Below, one piece after another: positions 8,836-17,465 of a stretch of 64,000 nucleotides of DNA; the first letter of the stretch is position 1; every line of letters starts with the position of its first letter. Source of the stretch: Chlamydiota bacterium (GTDB lineage Bacteria > Auribacterota > Tritonobacteria > UBA1439); the NCBI GenBank assembly GCA_012729785.1, contig JAAYCL010000022.1, forward strand, positions 22,567 to 86,566, read 5' to 3'. The notes below the pieces were generated by a model. That model saw only the letters and a program-made list of their open reading frames with translations, had not been told where the DNA came from and ran no database searches. The translations under genes and the position numbers were made by a program.

Positions 8836-9740
8836 CCGCCCCCTGCCCCATCTGCGGCGGCACGCGTCTCCGCCCCCTGGTCGCGGAGGCGGAACGTTCC
8901 CTGCGCCGATGCCGCGCCTGCGGCGCCGTCCATCTGTGGCCCCGGCCCGCGTCCGCCGTGCTGGAAGAAACCGTCGACCGCGCCGCCGCGCGGCGGCTGC
9001 CCCGCGAGCGGGAGACGGCGGTGCTCGAACGGATACGCGCCCGCAACAGGGAGATACTGGAGCGTTTGGAGCGGCGGGGATGCCGCGGGTCTTTGCTCGA
9101 CGTGGGCTGCGGCCGGGGGATACTGATGGAGGACGCGCGGCGGCGCGGCTGGCGCGTCGCCGGCGTGGAGCTGGCCGGGAAAATCGCGGAGGAGGGGATC
9201 GAAGAGCGCGGTCTCGACATCAAAGTCGGCACCCTCGCCGACGCGGCGTTCCCGGCGGCCTCGTTCGACGCGGTGATCTTCTCCCACTCCCTCGAGCATC
9301 TCGCCGCCCCGGCGGAGGCGCTGCGGGAGGCGGCCGGGCTGGTGCGGGCCGGGGGGTGGGTGTACGTGGAGACGCCGCACTGGGGTTCCCTCTCGAGCCG
9401 GCTGCTGGGGCGCGGCTGGTGGAACGTGGATCCGGACAACCACCTGTTCCTCTTCTCCCGCCGCGCCCTCGAGATCCTCGCCCGCCGCGCGGGGCTCGAG
9501 GCGCGGGAGTTTCGGGGCACGCATTTCGACGCCACGGCGGTGCTGATCCGGCGTGCCCGGCTCCGGGATCCCGCCCTGAACGACCTCGTATGCATCAACG
9601 AGCTGAGGGACCGGCTCTTCTCGATCCGGGGGGCGTGGCGGGCGGCGCGCGTCCTTGACTCGTGCGCCGCGCTGCTGCTCGGGCGGAGCCTGTTGAACGA
9701 CTATCTGGAGTGCTGGCTTCAAAGGCCCGCCGTCCCCTGA
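8832..9740 (+). CDS. Methyltransferase with N-terminal zinc-ribbon
   Basis: 302-aa protein. Residues 4-30 form a CPICGG...CRACGAVHLWPRP zinc ribbon, a common N-terminal addition to glycan-locus methyltransferases. The SAM-binding motif LLDVGCGRGILMEDARRRG lies near residues 90-110, with FDAVIFSHSLEHLAAPAEALREAAGLVRAGGWVYVETPHWGS further on and LFLFSRRALEILARRAG at the end of the catalytic domain, as in Methyltransf_23. Likely methylates a sugar or lipid-linked intermediate of the surface glycan; the substrate is unknown. The start is GTG at 8832, within a GTGA overlap with the previous stop. Confidence 0.88.
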   Translation: MTAPCPICGGTRLRPLVAEAERSLRRCRACGAVHLWPRPASAVLEETVDRAAARRLPRERETAVLERIRARNREILERLERRGCRGSLLDVGCGRGILMEDARRRGWRVAGVELAGKIAEEGIEERGLDIKVGTLADAAFPAASFDAVIFSHSLEHLAAPAEALREAAGLVRAGGWVYVETPHWGSLSSRLLGRGWWNVDPDNHLFLFSRRALEILARRAGLEAREFRGTHFDATAVLIRRARLRDPALNDLVCINELRDRLFSIRGAWRAARVLDSCAALLLGRSLLNDYLECWLQRPAVP

Positions 9741-9777
9741 GCGGGAGGCGTTGCGGGGCGCGGGGGAGCGCATCGGA

Positions 9778-10761
9778 ATGGATCCGTACATCTGCATCAT
9801 CGTCCTCAACTGGAACGGACTGAAGGAGACGCTCGACTGCCTCGCCTCGCTCCGGCGGATCTCCTACCCGCGTTTCAAGGTGATCGTCGTGGACAACGCC
9901 TCGACCGACGGCTCGCCGAAGGCGATCGCCGAACAGTTCCCGGAGGCGCTCCTCATCCGCAACCAGGTCAACGCGGGCTTCGACGGGGGCAACAACATCG
10001 GGATGCGCGCCGCCTTGCGGGAGGGCGCCGAGGCGGTGCTCCTGCTCAACAACGACACCATCGTATGTCCGGAACTGCTGCGTCGGCTCGCCGATGCGGC
10101 GGCCTTCCTCCCGCGCGCGGGCGTTCTCGGGCCCAAGATCTACTACCACGAATCCCCGGATGTCTTCTGGTGGGCCGGGAGCCGGAGCAGCTACTCCACG
10201 ACCGGCTGGATGCTGACCTATACGCAGGAAGGGAAGCGCCAACGCGACGAAGGGCAGTACGACGCCATCAGCCGCATCGCCGCGGTCATCGGCTGCGCGA
10301 TCTACATCAAGAGCGAGGTGCTGCGGGAGGTCGGCCTGCTCGACGAGCGCTTCTTCATCTACCACGAGGAGTACGACCTCTGCCGGCGCGCGGAGGATGC
10401 GGGCTGGTACTGCTACTTCGTGCCGGAGGCGAAGGTGTGGCACAAGGTGTCGATGTCGATGGGGGGGGAGTATTCGCCGTCGCTGTACTACCTCTGGACT
10501 CGCAACTGGATGCTGTTGAGCAGGAAACACACCCCCGTGCTGCTCTGGCCGATGCTCTACCTCGCGTATCTCAAGGAGAGCTTCTGGGTCTACCAGGGAC
10601 TCGGCGAGAAGGGAAGGCACGCCGCCGCAGAGGCGGCGCTCGCGGGGGCGTGGCACGCGCTCCTCAACCGGTTCGGGCCGCCGGGAAGGCTTGTCCCCCC
10701 GCGATTCCTCAGCCGCCTCGCGGCGCGGCGTTTCCGCCGTCTGTCCGGGAGCGGGGGGTGA
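9778..10761 (+). CDS. Glycosyltransferase family 2 (rhamnosyltransferase-like)
   Basis: GT-A fold transferase, 327 aa. It shows ICIIVLNWNGLKETLDCLASL at the N-terminus, VVDNASTDGSP, the metal-binding region EAVLLLNNDT (D-x-D equivalent NND), RAGVLGPKIYYHE and the acceptor-side motif DERFFIYHEEYDLCRRAEDAGW with the conserved ED, a layout typical of WbbL/rhamnosyl-type GT2 enzymes. The C-terminal region after residue 230 has hydrophobic stretches seen in membrane-associated members. The ATG at 9778 is preferred to the TTG at 9751 because homologues begin close to the IIVLNWNG strand. Donor sugar not determined. Confidence 0.9.
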   Translation: MDPYICIIVLNWNGLKETLDCLASLRRISYPRFKVIVVDNASTDGSPKAIAEQFPEALLIRNQVNAGFDGGNNIGMRAALREGAEAVLLLNNDTIVCPELLRRLADAAAFLPRAGVLGPKIYYHESPDVFWWAGSRSSYSTTGWMLTYTQEGKRQRDEGQYDAISRIAAVIGCAIYIKSEVLREVGLLDERFFIYHEEYDLCRRAEDAGWYCYFVPEAKVWHKVSMSMGGEYSPSLYYLWTRNWMLLSRKHTPVLLWPMLYLAYLKESFWVYQGLGEKGRHAAAEAALAGAWHALLNRFGPPGRLVPPRFLSRLAARRFRRLSGSGG

Positions 10762-10766
10762 GCGAA

Positions 10767-11885
10767 ATGCGGGTGGCCTACGACGCGGGGATACTCTCCT
10801 CGCCCCATCTCACGGGGATCGGCCGGTACACCCGGCAGCTCGTCGAGGCGATCGCCGCGCTCGGCACGGCGCACCGGTTCGACCTCCTCTTTCCGCGCGG
10901 CGGCGCGATCCCCCCCCCGCCGCCCGGTTTCGCGGCTCGTCGATGCCCCGTGCGGGGCGATATGCGCGAGGACAGGTTCCATCGGCTCTGGTTCGATCTC
11001 TGGCTCCCGTTCGAGATCGCCATGCGCCGGATCGACCTGTTGCACGGTCCCAGCTACCTCCTGCCTCGCACGCGGCGCGCGAGGACCGTGGTGACCGTCC
11101 ATGACCTGGCGCACGAGAAGCGCCCGGAGTGGGCGCCCGGCTGCTCGGCCGGGTTCAGGCGCAGGGCGCGGGAGAGCGCGCGGCGGGCGGACGCGGTGAT
11201 CGCGGTCTCCCGGGCCACGCAGCGGGACGTCGTCGAGATCTACGGGGTGCCGGAGGAACGAATCGAGGTGATCCACGAGGGGGTGGATCCGTCGTGCGTC
11301 CCCGTCGACGATCCCGCGGCGCTCGATCTTTTTCGAGCCCGGCGCGGGCTGACCGCGCCGTACATCCTCTCGGTCCTCTCCCTCTCCCCCCGGAAGAACA
11401 TCCCGGGCCTGCTGCGCGCCTTCGCGCGGGCGCGGCGCACCGCCGGACTGCCGCACCTGCTCGTCGTCGCCGGCAAATCCTACGGCGCCCCCGGCCCGCT
11501 CCGCGACGCGGAGGGGCTCGGCGTGGCGGACCGGTTCCGCTTCATCGACTACGTCCCGGCCGGGGATCTGCCGCTGCTCTACAGCGCGGCGGAGCTGTTC
11601 GTCTTCCCGTCGTTCGACGAGGGGTTCGGCCTCCCGCCGCTCGAGGCGCTCGCCTGCGGCTGCCCGGTCGTCGCCTCGCGCGCGGGGGCGCTCCCCGAGG
11701 TGCTCGGCGACGCGGCGCGCTACTTCGACCCCTCGGACGAGGAGGGGATGGCGGAGGCGCTCGTGTGGGGCGTCCGCGAGGGGAGGAGCCCGGAGGCCCG
11801 TGCGAGGGGGTTCAGGCGGGCGCGGGAATTCACCTGGGAACGGGCCGCCCGGGAGACCGTGAGGCTCTATGAACGGCTTTGCTGA
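10767..11885 (+). CDS. Glycosyltransferase family 4
   Basis: GT-B fold transferase, 372 aa. N-terminal domain begins MRVAYDAGILSSPHLTGIGRYT, with HGPSYLLP and VVTVHDLAHEKRPEW, then RADAVIAVSRATQRDVVEIYGVP. The C-terminal nucleotide-sugar domain has ILSVLSLSPRKNIPGLLRAF, LLYSAAELFVFPSFDEGFGLPPLEALACGCPVVAS (the E-x7-E motif) and ALPEVLGDAARYFDP. It resembles mannosyltransferases of the WbaZ/MtfB type, but the donor is not proven. An alternative GTG start at 10758 forms a GTGA overlap with the upstream gene. It overlaps the sulfatase start by 17 bp. Confidence 0.9.
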   Translation: MRVAYDAGILSSPHLTGIGRYTRQLVEAIAALGTAHRFDLLFPRGGAIPPPPPGFAARRCPVRGDMREDRFHRLWFDLWLPFEIAMRRIDLLHGPSYLLPRTRRARTVVTVHDLAHEKRPEWAPGCSAGFRRRARESARRADAVIAVSRATQRDVVEIYGVPEERIEVIHEGVDPSCVPVDDPAALDLFRARRGLTAPYILSVLSLSPRKNIPGLLRAFARARRTAGLPHLLVVAGKSYGAPGPLRDAEGLGVADRFRFIDYVPAGDLPLLYSAAELFVFPSFDEGFGLPPLEALACGCPVVASRAGALPEVLGDAARYFDPSDEEGMAEALVWGVREGRSPEARARGFRRAREFTWERAARETVRLYERLC

Positions 11886-14118
11886 ACGGCCGCGCGGGGC
11901 CGGCGCGGCCGCGGCGCTCGGATGCCTCGCGGGCCTGGCCTACGGCGCGGCCGCGGCCGCGTTCTTCTTCGACCGCTATAGCGTCGTCAAGAACGTCTGC
12001 CCGCCGCCGGAGGGGGGCCGGTTCCTGGCGTTCTCGGCCTGTCTCATCCTCGCCTACGGGACGATCGGGACGTGCGCGGGGGCGCTCGCGGCGGCGGCGG
12101 GACGGCTTCTCCGGTGTACTCCGGCCGGCCGCCGCGGGTGCCCCCCGTTCCTGACGGCCGCCGCCCTCGGCCTCTTCGCCTGGGTGGAGACCGCCGCGTA
12201 TCTCAACGGATACTCCTTCGCATTCGAGTGGGGCCGTCGGGTCTACCTGCGGGGGTGGCAGCTGCGGGCGGCGCTGGTCGATCCGCGGGTCCTCGCCGCG
12301 AACGCGCTGCTCCTGGGGGCCTGCCTCGCGGCCTTCGCCGTCGTCTGGATCCTGCTCGCGCGGTCCAGGCACCCGAACGGCCGCGCCGCCTGGACCTGGG
12401 CCGCATTCCTCTTCGCGACGCTGGCCGTGCCGGTGAACTACCGTCTGCCGGAGAGCGCATCCCCGGCCTCGTGCGCGGCGAACGCCGCCCTCGGGGCGGG
12501 GTGCGTGGCGACCGGATGGTTCCTCGCCGCGGCGTGGGGGCGGCTCCGGGGCACGAATGTCGGGCGCCTGGCGTGGTGCGTCCCCGCCGCGCTCGTCATG
12601 TTCCTCCTCTGCGGGCGCGATTCGCAGGCCAAGACGATCCTCTTCTTCCGTTCCCCCGTCGCGGCGCGGCTCTGCCTGAGAACCCTCAACGCCGCCTTCG
12701 ATCCGGATCGGGATTTCTTCGGCCCCCTCGCGCCGGTCCGCGACTGCGACAACTGGAACGGAAAGATCAACCCGCTCGCCGTCGACCTCCCCGGAAACGG
12801 TCTGGACGAGGATTGCACGGGGGGGGATTTTACGCGCGAAGAGTTCGACCGGCTGCGGCGGGAAGACGAGAGGCGGCGCGCCTACAACGCGGCGGCGGAC
12901 CGCGATGGAGCGCGGCTGCGGGAGGAGCGCTGGGGCACACAACGGCCGGACATCTTCATCCTGCTCGTCGACGCGCTGCGGAGCGACCACGTAAGCCTCA
13001 ACGGGTATCCGCGGCGCACGACTCCGCAGATGGACGACCTCTTTCGCGAAGGGACCTATTTCCCCAGATGCGTCTGCCCCTCGCCGGGGACGGGGCCCTC
13101 GATCTCCTCCATCCTGACCTCCCTGCACCCGAGCGAGCTGCCGGGGGAGGGGGCCGGGGCGGTCCCGACCCTCCAGGCCTCTCTCAAAGAGGCGGGCTAC
13201 TTCACCGCGTCGTTTCAGAGCATCACGCCGCCGTTCCCGGGTCTTCCGCCGCTTCTGCGGGGCGATTTCGACATCTTCTCCGAGCCCGGCGACCGCGGGC
13301 GGTACCGCATCGGCGCCGGCGAGGTGACCGCGGACGTGGAGCGGCTCCTCGACGAGCGCCCCCCCGGCCGGCCCCTCTTCGTCCTCGTCTGCTACTCCGA
13401 CACGCACGCCGCATATCCCGCGCCGCCCCCGTTCTCCTCGATGTTCGGCGCCGCGACCGGCGTCCAGACGATCTTCATCCCGCGCCCCGGCGAACTGGCA
13501 TGGATGACGCTCTGTTACGACAGGGCGGTCGCCTACGCCGACAGCGAGGTCGGGAAACTCATGCGGCGTCTCGGCGAGCGGGGCATCCTGGAGCGCGCGG
13601 CCGTCGTGCTCACCTCGGATCACGGGGAGGAGTTCTTCGAGCACGGCGGGCTGTACCACGGCGCCGGGCTCCACGCGGAGGCGACGACGGTCCCCCTCGC
13701 ATTCCTCCCCTCGTTCCGCGGCGCCCGCACCGTCCCCGATCCGGTCCAGAGCGTCGATATCATGCCCACGCTCCTCTCCCTCGCGGGGGCGCCGGTCCCC
13801 GCCGATATCAGCGGCTGGAATCTCGTTCCCGCGCTCGCGGGGGTTGAGGCGCCGCGGGGGCGGGACCTCGTCTCCGAGACGCTCGGGAAGCCGCCGTCGC
13901 GGCTGATGGCGCTCACGCGGGGCGGGTTCAAGCTGATCCACGATTTTTACAGCGGCACGAACCTGCTCTATAATGCGGAGGAGGATCCGTGCGAGCGGCG
14001 CGACCTGGCGGCGGCGGAACCCGCCCGCGCCGCGGAGATGCAGCGGGGTCTGTTCGATCTGAAGTCGTATCTCGAACTCGCGCGCCTGAAGCGGCGCGCG
14101 GAAGGAGGGGACCGATGA
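11869..14118 (+). CDS. Membrane-anchored sulfatase / alkaline-phosphatase superfamily enzyme with MopE-like metal motif
   Basis: 749-aa protein. Residues 1-265 contain about six hydrophobic segments (membrane domain). Residues 292-316 hold an Asp/Asn-rich stretch, DCDNWNG...PGNGLDEDC, that matches the putative metal-binding (MopE-type) motif. The catalytic sulfatase-like domain starts near 360 with ILLVDALRSDHVSLNGY and continues to SPGTGPSISSILTSLHPSE and LTSDHGEEFFEHGGLYHGAGLH (584-603). The usual Cys/Ser-x-Pro-x-Arg formylglycine site is missing; a Thr (in GTGPSIS) occupies the likely nucleophile position, as in phosphoethanolamine/phosphoglycerol transferases. A transferase that decorates the glycan or lipid is therefore as likely as a sulfatase. 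Overlaps both neighbours. Confidence 0.82.
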   Translation: MNGFAERPRGAGAAAALGCLAGLAYGAAAAAFFFDRYSVVKNVCPPPEGGRFLAFSACLILAYGTIGTCAGALAAAAGRLLRCTPAGRRGCPPFLTAAALGLFAWVETAAYLNGYSFAFEWGRRVYLRGWQLRAALVDPRVLAANALLLGACLAAFAVVWILLARSRHPNGRAAWTWAAFLFATLAVPVNYRLPESASPASCAANAALGAGCVATGWFLAAAWGRLRGTNVGRLAWCVPAALVMFLLCGRDSQAKTILFFRSPVAARLCLRTLNAAFDPDRDFFGPLAPVRDCDNWNGKINPLAVDLPGNGLDEDCTGGDFTREEFDRLRREDERRRAYNAAADRDGARLREERWGTQRPDIFILLVDALRSDHVSLNGYPRRTTPQMDDLFREGTYFPRCVCPSPGTGPSISSILTSLHPSELPGEGAGAVPTLQASLKEAGYFTASFQSITPPFPGLPPLLRGDFDIFSEPGDRGRYRIGAGEVTADVERLLDERPPGRPLFVLVCYSDTHAAYPAPPPFSSMFGAATGVQTIFIPRPGELAWMTLCYDRAVAYADSEVGKLMRRLGERGILERAAVVLTSDHGEEFFEHGGLYHGAGLHAEATTVPLAFLPSFRGARTVPDPVQSVDIMPTLLSLAGAPVPADISGWNLVPALAGVEAPRGRDLVSETLGKPPSRLMALTRGGFKLIHDFYSGTNLLYNAEEDPCERRDLAAAEPARAAEMQRGLFDLKSYLELARLKRRAEGGDR

Positions 14119-15134
14119 AGGACGCGGTGCTGGTGACCGGAGGCGCGGGGTTCGTCGGATCGAACCTCGCGGCCGATATCGTTTCGCGGGGCGACCGGGT
14201 GACGGTCTTCGACAACCTCTCGAGGCGGGGGACCGAACGGAACCTGGAGTGGCTCCGGAAGACCTGCGGCGAAAAACTTGAGTTTGTGAAGGGGGATGTC
14301 CGCGATTTCGAGGCGGTGCGCCGGACCGTCGCGCGGGCGCGCGTCATCTATCATCTTGCGGGGCAGGTCGCCGTGACGACCTCGGTCGCGGAGCCGCGCG
14401 AAGACTTCGAGGTGAATGCGCTGGGGACGTTCAACGTCCTCGAGGCGGCGCGCCTGAGCGGCCGTCGCCCGGCGCTGGTCTTCACATCCACGAACAAGGT
14501 CTACGGGGGGATGGAGGATCTGGAGGCGGTGGAGGAGGGGGATCGGTGCCGGTTCTCCTCCGGCGTCCTGGGGATCGCCGAGGACCGGCCGCTCGACTTC
14601 CATTCGCCGTACGGCTGCTCCAAAGGCGCGGCGGACCAGTACGTGCGCGACTACGCCCGCATCTACGGCCTCCCGACGGTCGTCTTCCGGATGTCCTGCA
14701 TCTACGGGCCGCGGCAGTTCGGAAACGAGGACCAGGGCTGGGTCGCGCACTTCCTGATCTCGGGGGCGAAGGGCCGCCCGCTCACCGTCTACGGCAACGG
14801 GAAACAGGTGCGCGACATCCTCTACGTGGCGGATCTCGTCAGGGCGTTCAGGAGTGCGGCGGAGCGGATCGAGACCGCCCGCGGCCGCGTCTACAATATC
14901 GGCGGGGGGGCGAACAACACCCTCTCCCTCCTCGAGCTGCTCGCGATGATGCGCGATCGGTTCGGCTACCGCGTCGAGCCGTCGTTCGCCGCATGGCGCC
15001 CGGGGGATCAGCCGATCTACGTGAGCGACATACGCAGGGCGCGCGAGGAGCTCGGCTGGGAGCCGGCGACCGGCAGGGACGAGGGGATACGAAAGCTCCA
15101 CGACTGGATCAAGGCGAACGACGCGATGCTCTGA
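14115..15134 (+). CDS. NAD-dependent sugar epimerase/dehydratase (CDP-paratose 2-epimerase-like)
   Basis: Extended short-chain dehydrogenase of 339 aa acting on a nucleotide sugar. Rossmann motif GGAGFVGSN (8-16), VFDNLSRRGTERN, the HLAGQVAVTTSV segment, SSTNKVYG-like FTSTNKVYGGM, and the catalytic Tyr166-x3-Lys170 in SPYGCSKGAADQYVRDYARIYG. The STNKVYG motif and the later LTVYGNGKQVRDILYVADLV are characteristic of CDP-paratose/CDP-tyvelose 2-epimerases (RfbE/Tyv), though related UDP-glucose 4-epimerases share much of this. It probably supplies a modified sugar for the surface glycan. The ATG at 14115 overlaps the sulfatase stop (ATGA). Confidence 0.85.
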   Translation: MKDAVLVTGGAGFVGSNLAADIVSRGDRVTVFDNLSRRGTERNLEWLRKTCGEKLEFVKGDVRDFEAVRRTVARARVIYHLAGQVAVTTSVAEPREDFEVNALGTFNVLEAARLSGRRPALVFTSTNKVYGGMEDLEAVEEGDRCRFSSGVLGIAEDRPLDFHSPYGCSKGAADQYVRDYARIYGLPTVVFRMSCIYGPRQFGNEDQGWVAHFLISGAKGRPLTVYGNGKQVRDILYVADLVRAFRSAAERIETARGRVYNIGGGANNTLSLLELLAMMRDRFGYRVEPSFAAWRPGDQPIYVSDIRRAREELGWEPATGRDEGIRKLHDWIKANDAML

Positions 15135-15159
15135 ACGGCGCGCCTTTCGGGGATCCCCG

Positions 15160-16329
15160 ATGAAGATACTCTGGCTGACGGACGACTTCCTCCCGCACTA
15201 CGGCGGATCCCGCCTGCTCTACTTTCACACGATGGTGCGCTTCCCCCCCGGCGAGGTGCGCCTCCTCACGAAGCGGCGTCCGGGGTGGAGGGAGTTCGAC
15301 CGGCGGGAGGGGCTGCGGGCCGAGCGCGGCTTCTTCCCCGCCCTGCCGGGCCGCCCGCCGTTTTCCATGCTCGCCGTCTACGCCGAGATGCTGCTGCGGG
15401 GGATGCGGGCCATGGCGCGGGAGCGCCCGGACGCCATCGTTTGCGGCGAGATCTTTCCCACCGCCTGCGTCGGCAGGGCGCTCGGGGCGCTGTGGCGGGT
15501 TCCGTATGTCGTCTACGTCCACGGGGAGGAGCTGAACGTTTTGAAAAAGCTTCGCACCGGGGCGCGCCTGATGCGTTCCATCCTCCTCCGCGCGGGCGCC
15601 GTCGTCGCCTCCGCGACCACGCCGCGGGACGAGGCGCTCCGCCAGGGGGTGCCCCCCGAACGCCTGCACCTGCTCCGTCCCGCCGTGGACGACGCCTTCT
15701 TCTCGCGCACTCCCTCCCCGCGCGCCGCGCGGGGGCGCTACGGGATCGGCGACGGGCCGCTCCTGCTCACGGTGGGGCGCCTGGTCGAACGGAAGGGGCA
15801 CGAGGACGTGCTGCGCCTCTTCCCCTCCCTCGCCGAGGAGTTCCCCGGTCTCGCCTACCTGATCGTGGGGGCGGGGCCCGCCGAGGAGCGTCTCCGCCGC
15901 GCGGCGCGGGAGGCGGGCGCGGAGGGCGCGGTGATCTTCGCGGGCCGGATCGGGAGAGACGAGCTGCTCGACTGCTACGCCGCCTGCGACGTCTTCGTGA
16001 TGCCCAACCGCGAGATGTCCGACGGCGATACGGAAGGGGCGTGTATCGTGCTGCTCGAGGCGGCGGCGTGCGGGAAACCGGTCGTGGCGGGGGTGGCGGG
16101 GGGGACTGCGGATTCGGTCGCCGACGGGGAGACCGGGTTCCTCGTCGATCCGGCCGCTCCCGGGGAACTCGGCCGCGCGCTCCGCGTGCTGCTGGGCGAC
16201 GCCGCACGCCGGCGCCGGATGGGGGAGGAGGGCAGGAAGCGGGTGTCCGGGCGGCGATGGGAGGCGTGCGCGCGGGATCTGAGGTCCATCTGCGCAACGG
16301 TCGGCGGGGGAGGGGGCGCGACACGGTGA
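15160..16329 (+). CDS. Glycosyltransferase family 4
   Basis: 389-aa GT-B transferase. The N-terminus MKILWLTDDFLPHYGGSRLLY is the usual acceptor-domain opening; VVYVHGEELNVLKKL follows, and the donor domain has LLTVGRLVERKGHEDVLRLFP, YLIVGAGPAEERLRRAA, GRIGRDELLDCYAACDVFVMPNRE and a catalytic-loop variant DTEGACIVLLEAAACGKPVVAG. It resembles PimB/phosphatidylinositol-mannosyltransferase-type GT4 proteins, but acceptor and donor are unknown. It lies 25 bp after the epimerase and overlaps the next gene by GTGA. Confidence 0.9.
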   Translation: MKILWLTDDFLPHYGGSRLLYFHTMVRFPPGEVRLLTKRRPGWREFDRREGLRAERGFFPALPGRPPFSMLAVYAEMLLRGMRAMARERPDAIVCGEIFPTACVGRALGALWRVPYVVYVHGEELNVLKKLRTGARLMRSILLRAGAVVASATTPRDEALRQGVPPERLHLLRPAVDDAFFSRTPSPRAARGRYGIGDGPLLLTVGRLVERKGHEDVLRLFPSLAEEFPGLAYLIVGAGPAEERLRRAAREAGAEGAVIFAGRIGRDELLDCYAACDVFVMPNREMSDGDTEGACIVLLEAAACGKPVVAGVAGGTADSVADGETGFLVDPAAPGELGRALRVLLGDAARRRRMGEEGRKRVSGRRWEACARDLRSICATVGGGGGATR

Positions 16330-17465
16330 TCCGGGTGCTCTATGCCGTCGACACGATGGCGTACGCGGGAACGCAGACGCACATCGCCGCGATGATCCGC
16401 GGGCACGACCGAACCCGTTTCCTCCCCCGCCTGCTCTGCCTCCAGGAAAAGGGCGCGCTCGGCGCGCGGCTCGAGGCGGAGGGGGTGCCGGTCGAGGCGT
16501 ACGGGCTGAAGCGGATCTACGATTGTGCCGCGGCGCGGGAGGGGCTGCGCCTGGCCGCCTTCCTGAGACGCGAGCGCATCGACGTCCTCCACGCGTACCT
16601 GTTCGCGGCGCAGGCGTTCTGCGTGCCGCCGGCGCGCCTCGCGGGCGTGCCGCTCGTCGTCGCGGGGCGGCGGGCGGTGGGCGTCTACTGGACCGCACGG
16701 AGGCACCGGCTCGCGCGGAGGGTCTCCAACGCCCTCGCGCATCTGCAGGTCGCCAACTCCGAGGCGGTGAAGGAATACCTCGTCCGGCGGGAGGGGGTGC
16801 CGCCGGGCAGGATCAGGATAGTATATAATGGGGTGGACGCGAAGCGGTTCTCCCCGGCCCCGGCGCCCGAAGACCGCGGACCCGGCGAACTCACCGTCGG
16901 GTACGTGGGCAGCCTGACCCGGGTGAAGGGGGTGGATCTCCTGCTCAGGGCCGCGCGGCGCGCGCTCGACGAATTCCCCGGCCTGAAGGTCCGCATCGTC
17001 GGCGAGGGGCCGCTCGAGGCGCGCCGCGCCTACGAGGGGGACACCGGGGCGTCCCTGAAGGCGCTCGCCCGGGAGCTCGGGCTCGGGCGCTGCGTGGAGT
17101 TCGCGGGCGGGACCGAGCGCCCGGAGGACGAGTTCAAGCGGATGGATCTGTTCGTGATGGCCTCGCTTTCGGAGGGGATGTCCAACGCCGTGCTCGAGGC
17201 GATGGCCTCGGGCCTCCCGGTCATCGCCACGGCGAGCGGCGGGAACCGGGAGGTGGTGGAGGAGGGGAAGACCGGGCTGCTCTTCCCCGTCGGCGACGAC
17301 CGGGCGCTGTCGGAGCGGATCCTCGCCTTCGCCCGCGACGCCGGGCGCCGGCGCCGGATGGGGGAAGCGGGCAGGAGACGGGCGCTCGAGCGGTTCACGC
17401 TGGAGCGGATGGTGGCGGGGATGGAAACGGTCTATCTCGACGGCCTCCGGGAGAGGGGGCGGTGA
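16326..17465 (+). CDS. Glycosyltransferase family 4
   Basis: 379-aa GT-B transferase. It starts at GTG 16326 (VIRVLYAVDTMAYAGTQTH), overlapping the upstream stop. The G-G-x-Q/T-type N-terminal loop is present as AGTQTHIAAMIRGHD; then LHAYLFAAQAF, ANSEAVKEYLVRREGVPPGRIRIVYNGVD and, in the donor domain, VGYVGSLTRVKGVDLLLRAA, VRIVGEGPLEARR and FVMASLSEGMSNAVLEAMASGLPVIAT (E-x7-E). The pattern is that of WcaL/GumH-like transferases of capsule and O-antigen loci. It overlaps the following radical SAM gene by GTGA. Confidence 0.9.
   Translation: MIRVLYAVDTMAYAGTQTHIAAMIRGHDRTRFLPRLLCLQEKGALGARLEAEGVPVEAYGLKRIYDCAAAREGLRLAAFLRRERIDVLHAYLFAAQAFCVPPARLAGVPLVVAGRRAVGVYWTARRHRLARRVSNALAHLQVANSEAVKEYLVRREGVPPGRIRIVYNGVDAKRFSPAPAPEDRGPGELTVGYVGSLTRVKGVDLLLRAARRALDEFPGLKVRIVGEGPLEARRAYEGDTGASLKALARELGLGRCVEFAGGTERPEDEFKRMDLFVMASLSEGMSNAVLEAMASGLPVIATASGGNREVVEEGKTGLLFPVGDDRALSERILAFARDAGRRRRMGEAGRRRALERFTLERMVAGMETVYLDGLRERGR

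Noticed and set aside
11869-14118. Calling the gene a classical formylglycine sulfatase
   Set aside because: The Cys/Ser-x-Pro-x-Arg signature is missing; Thr stands at the nucleophile position, so the name is kept broad.
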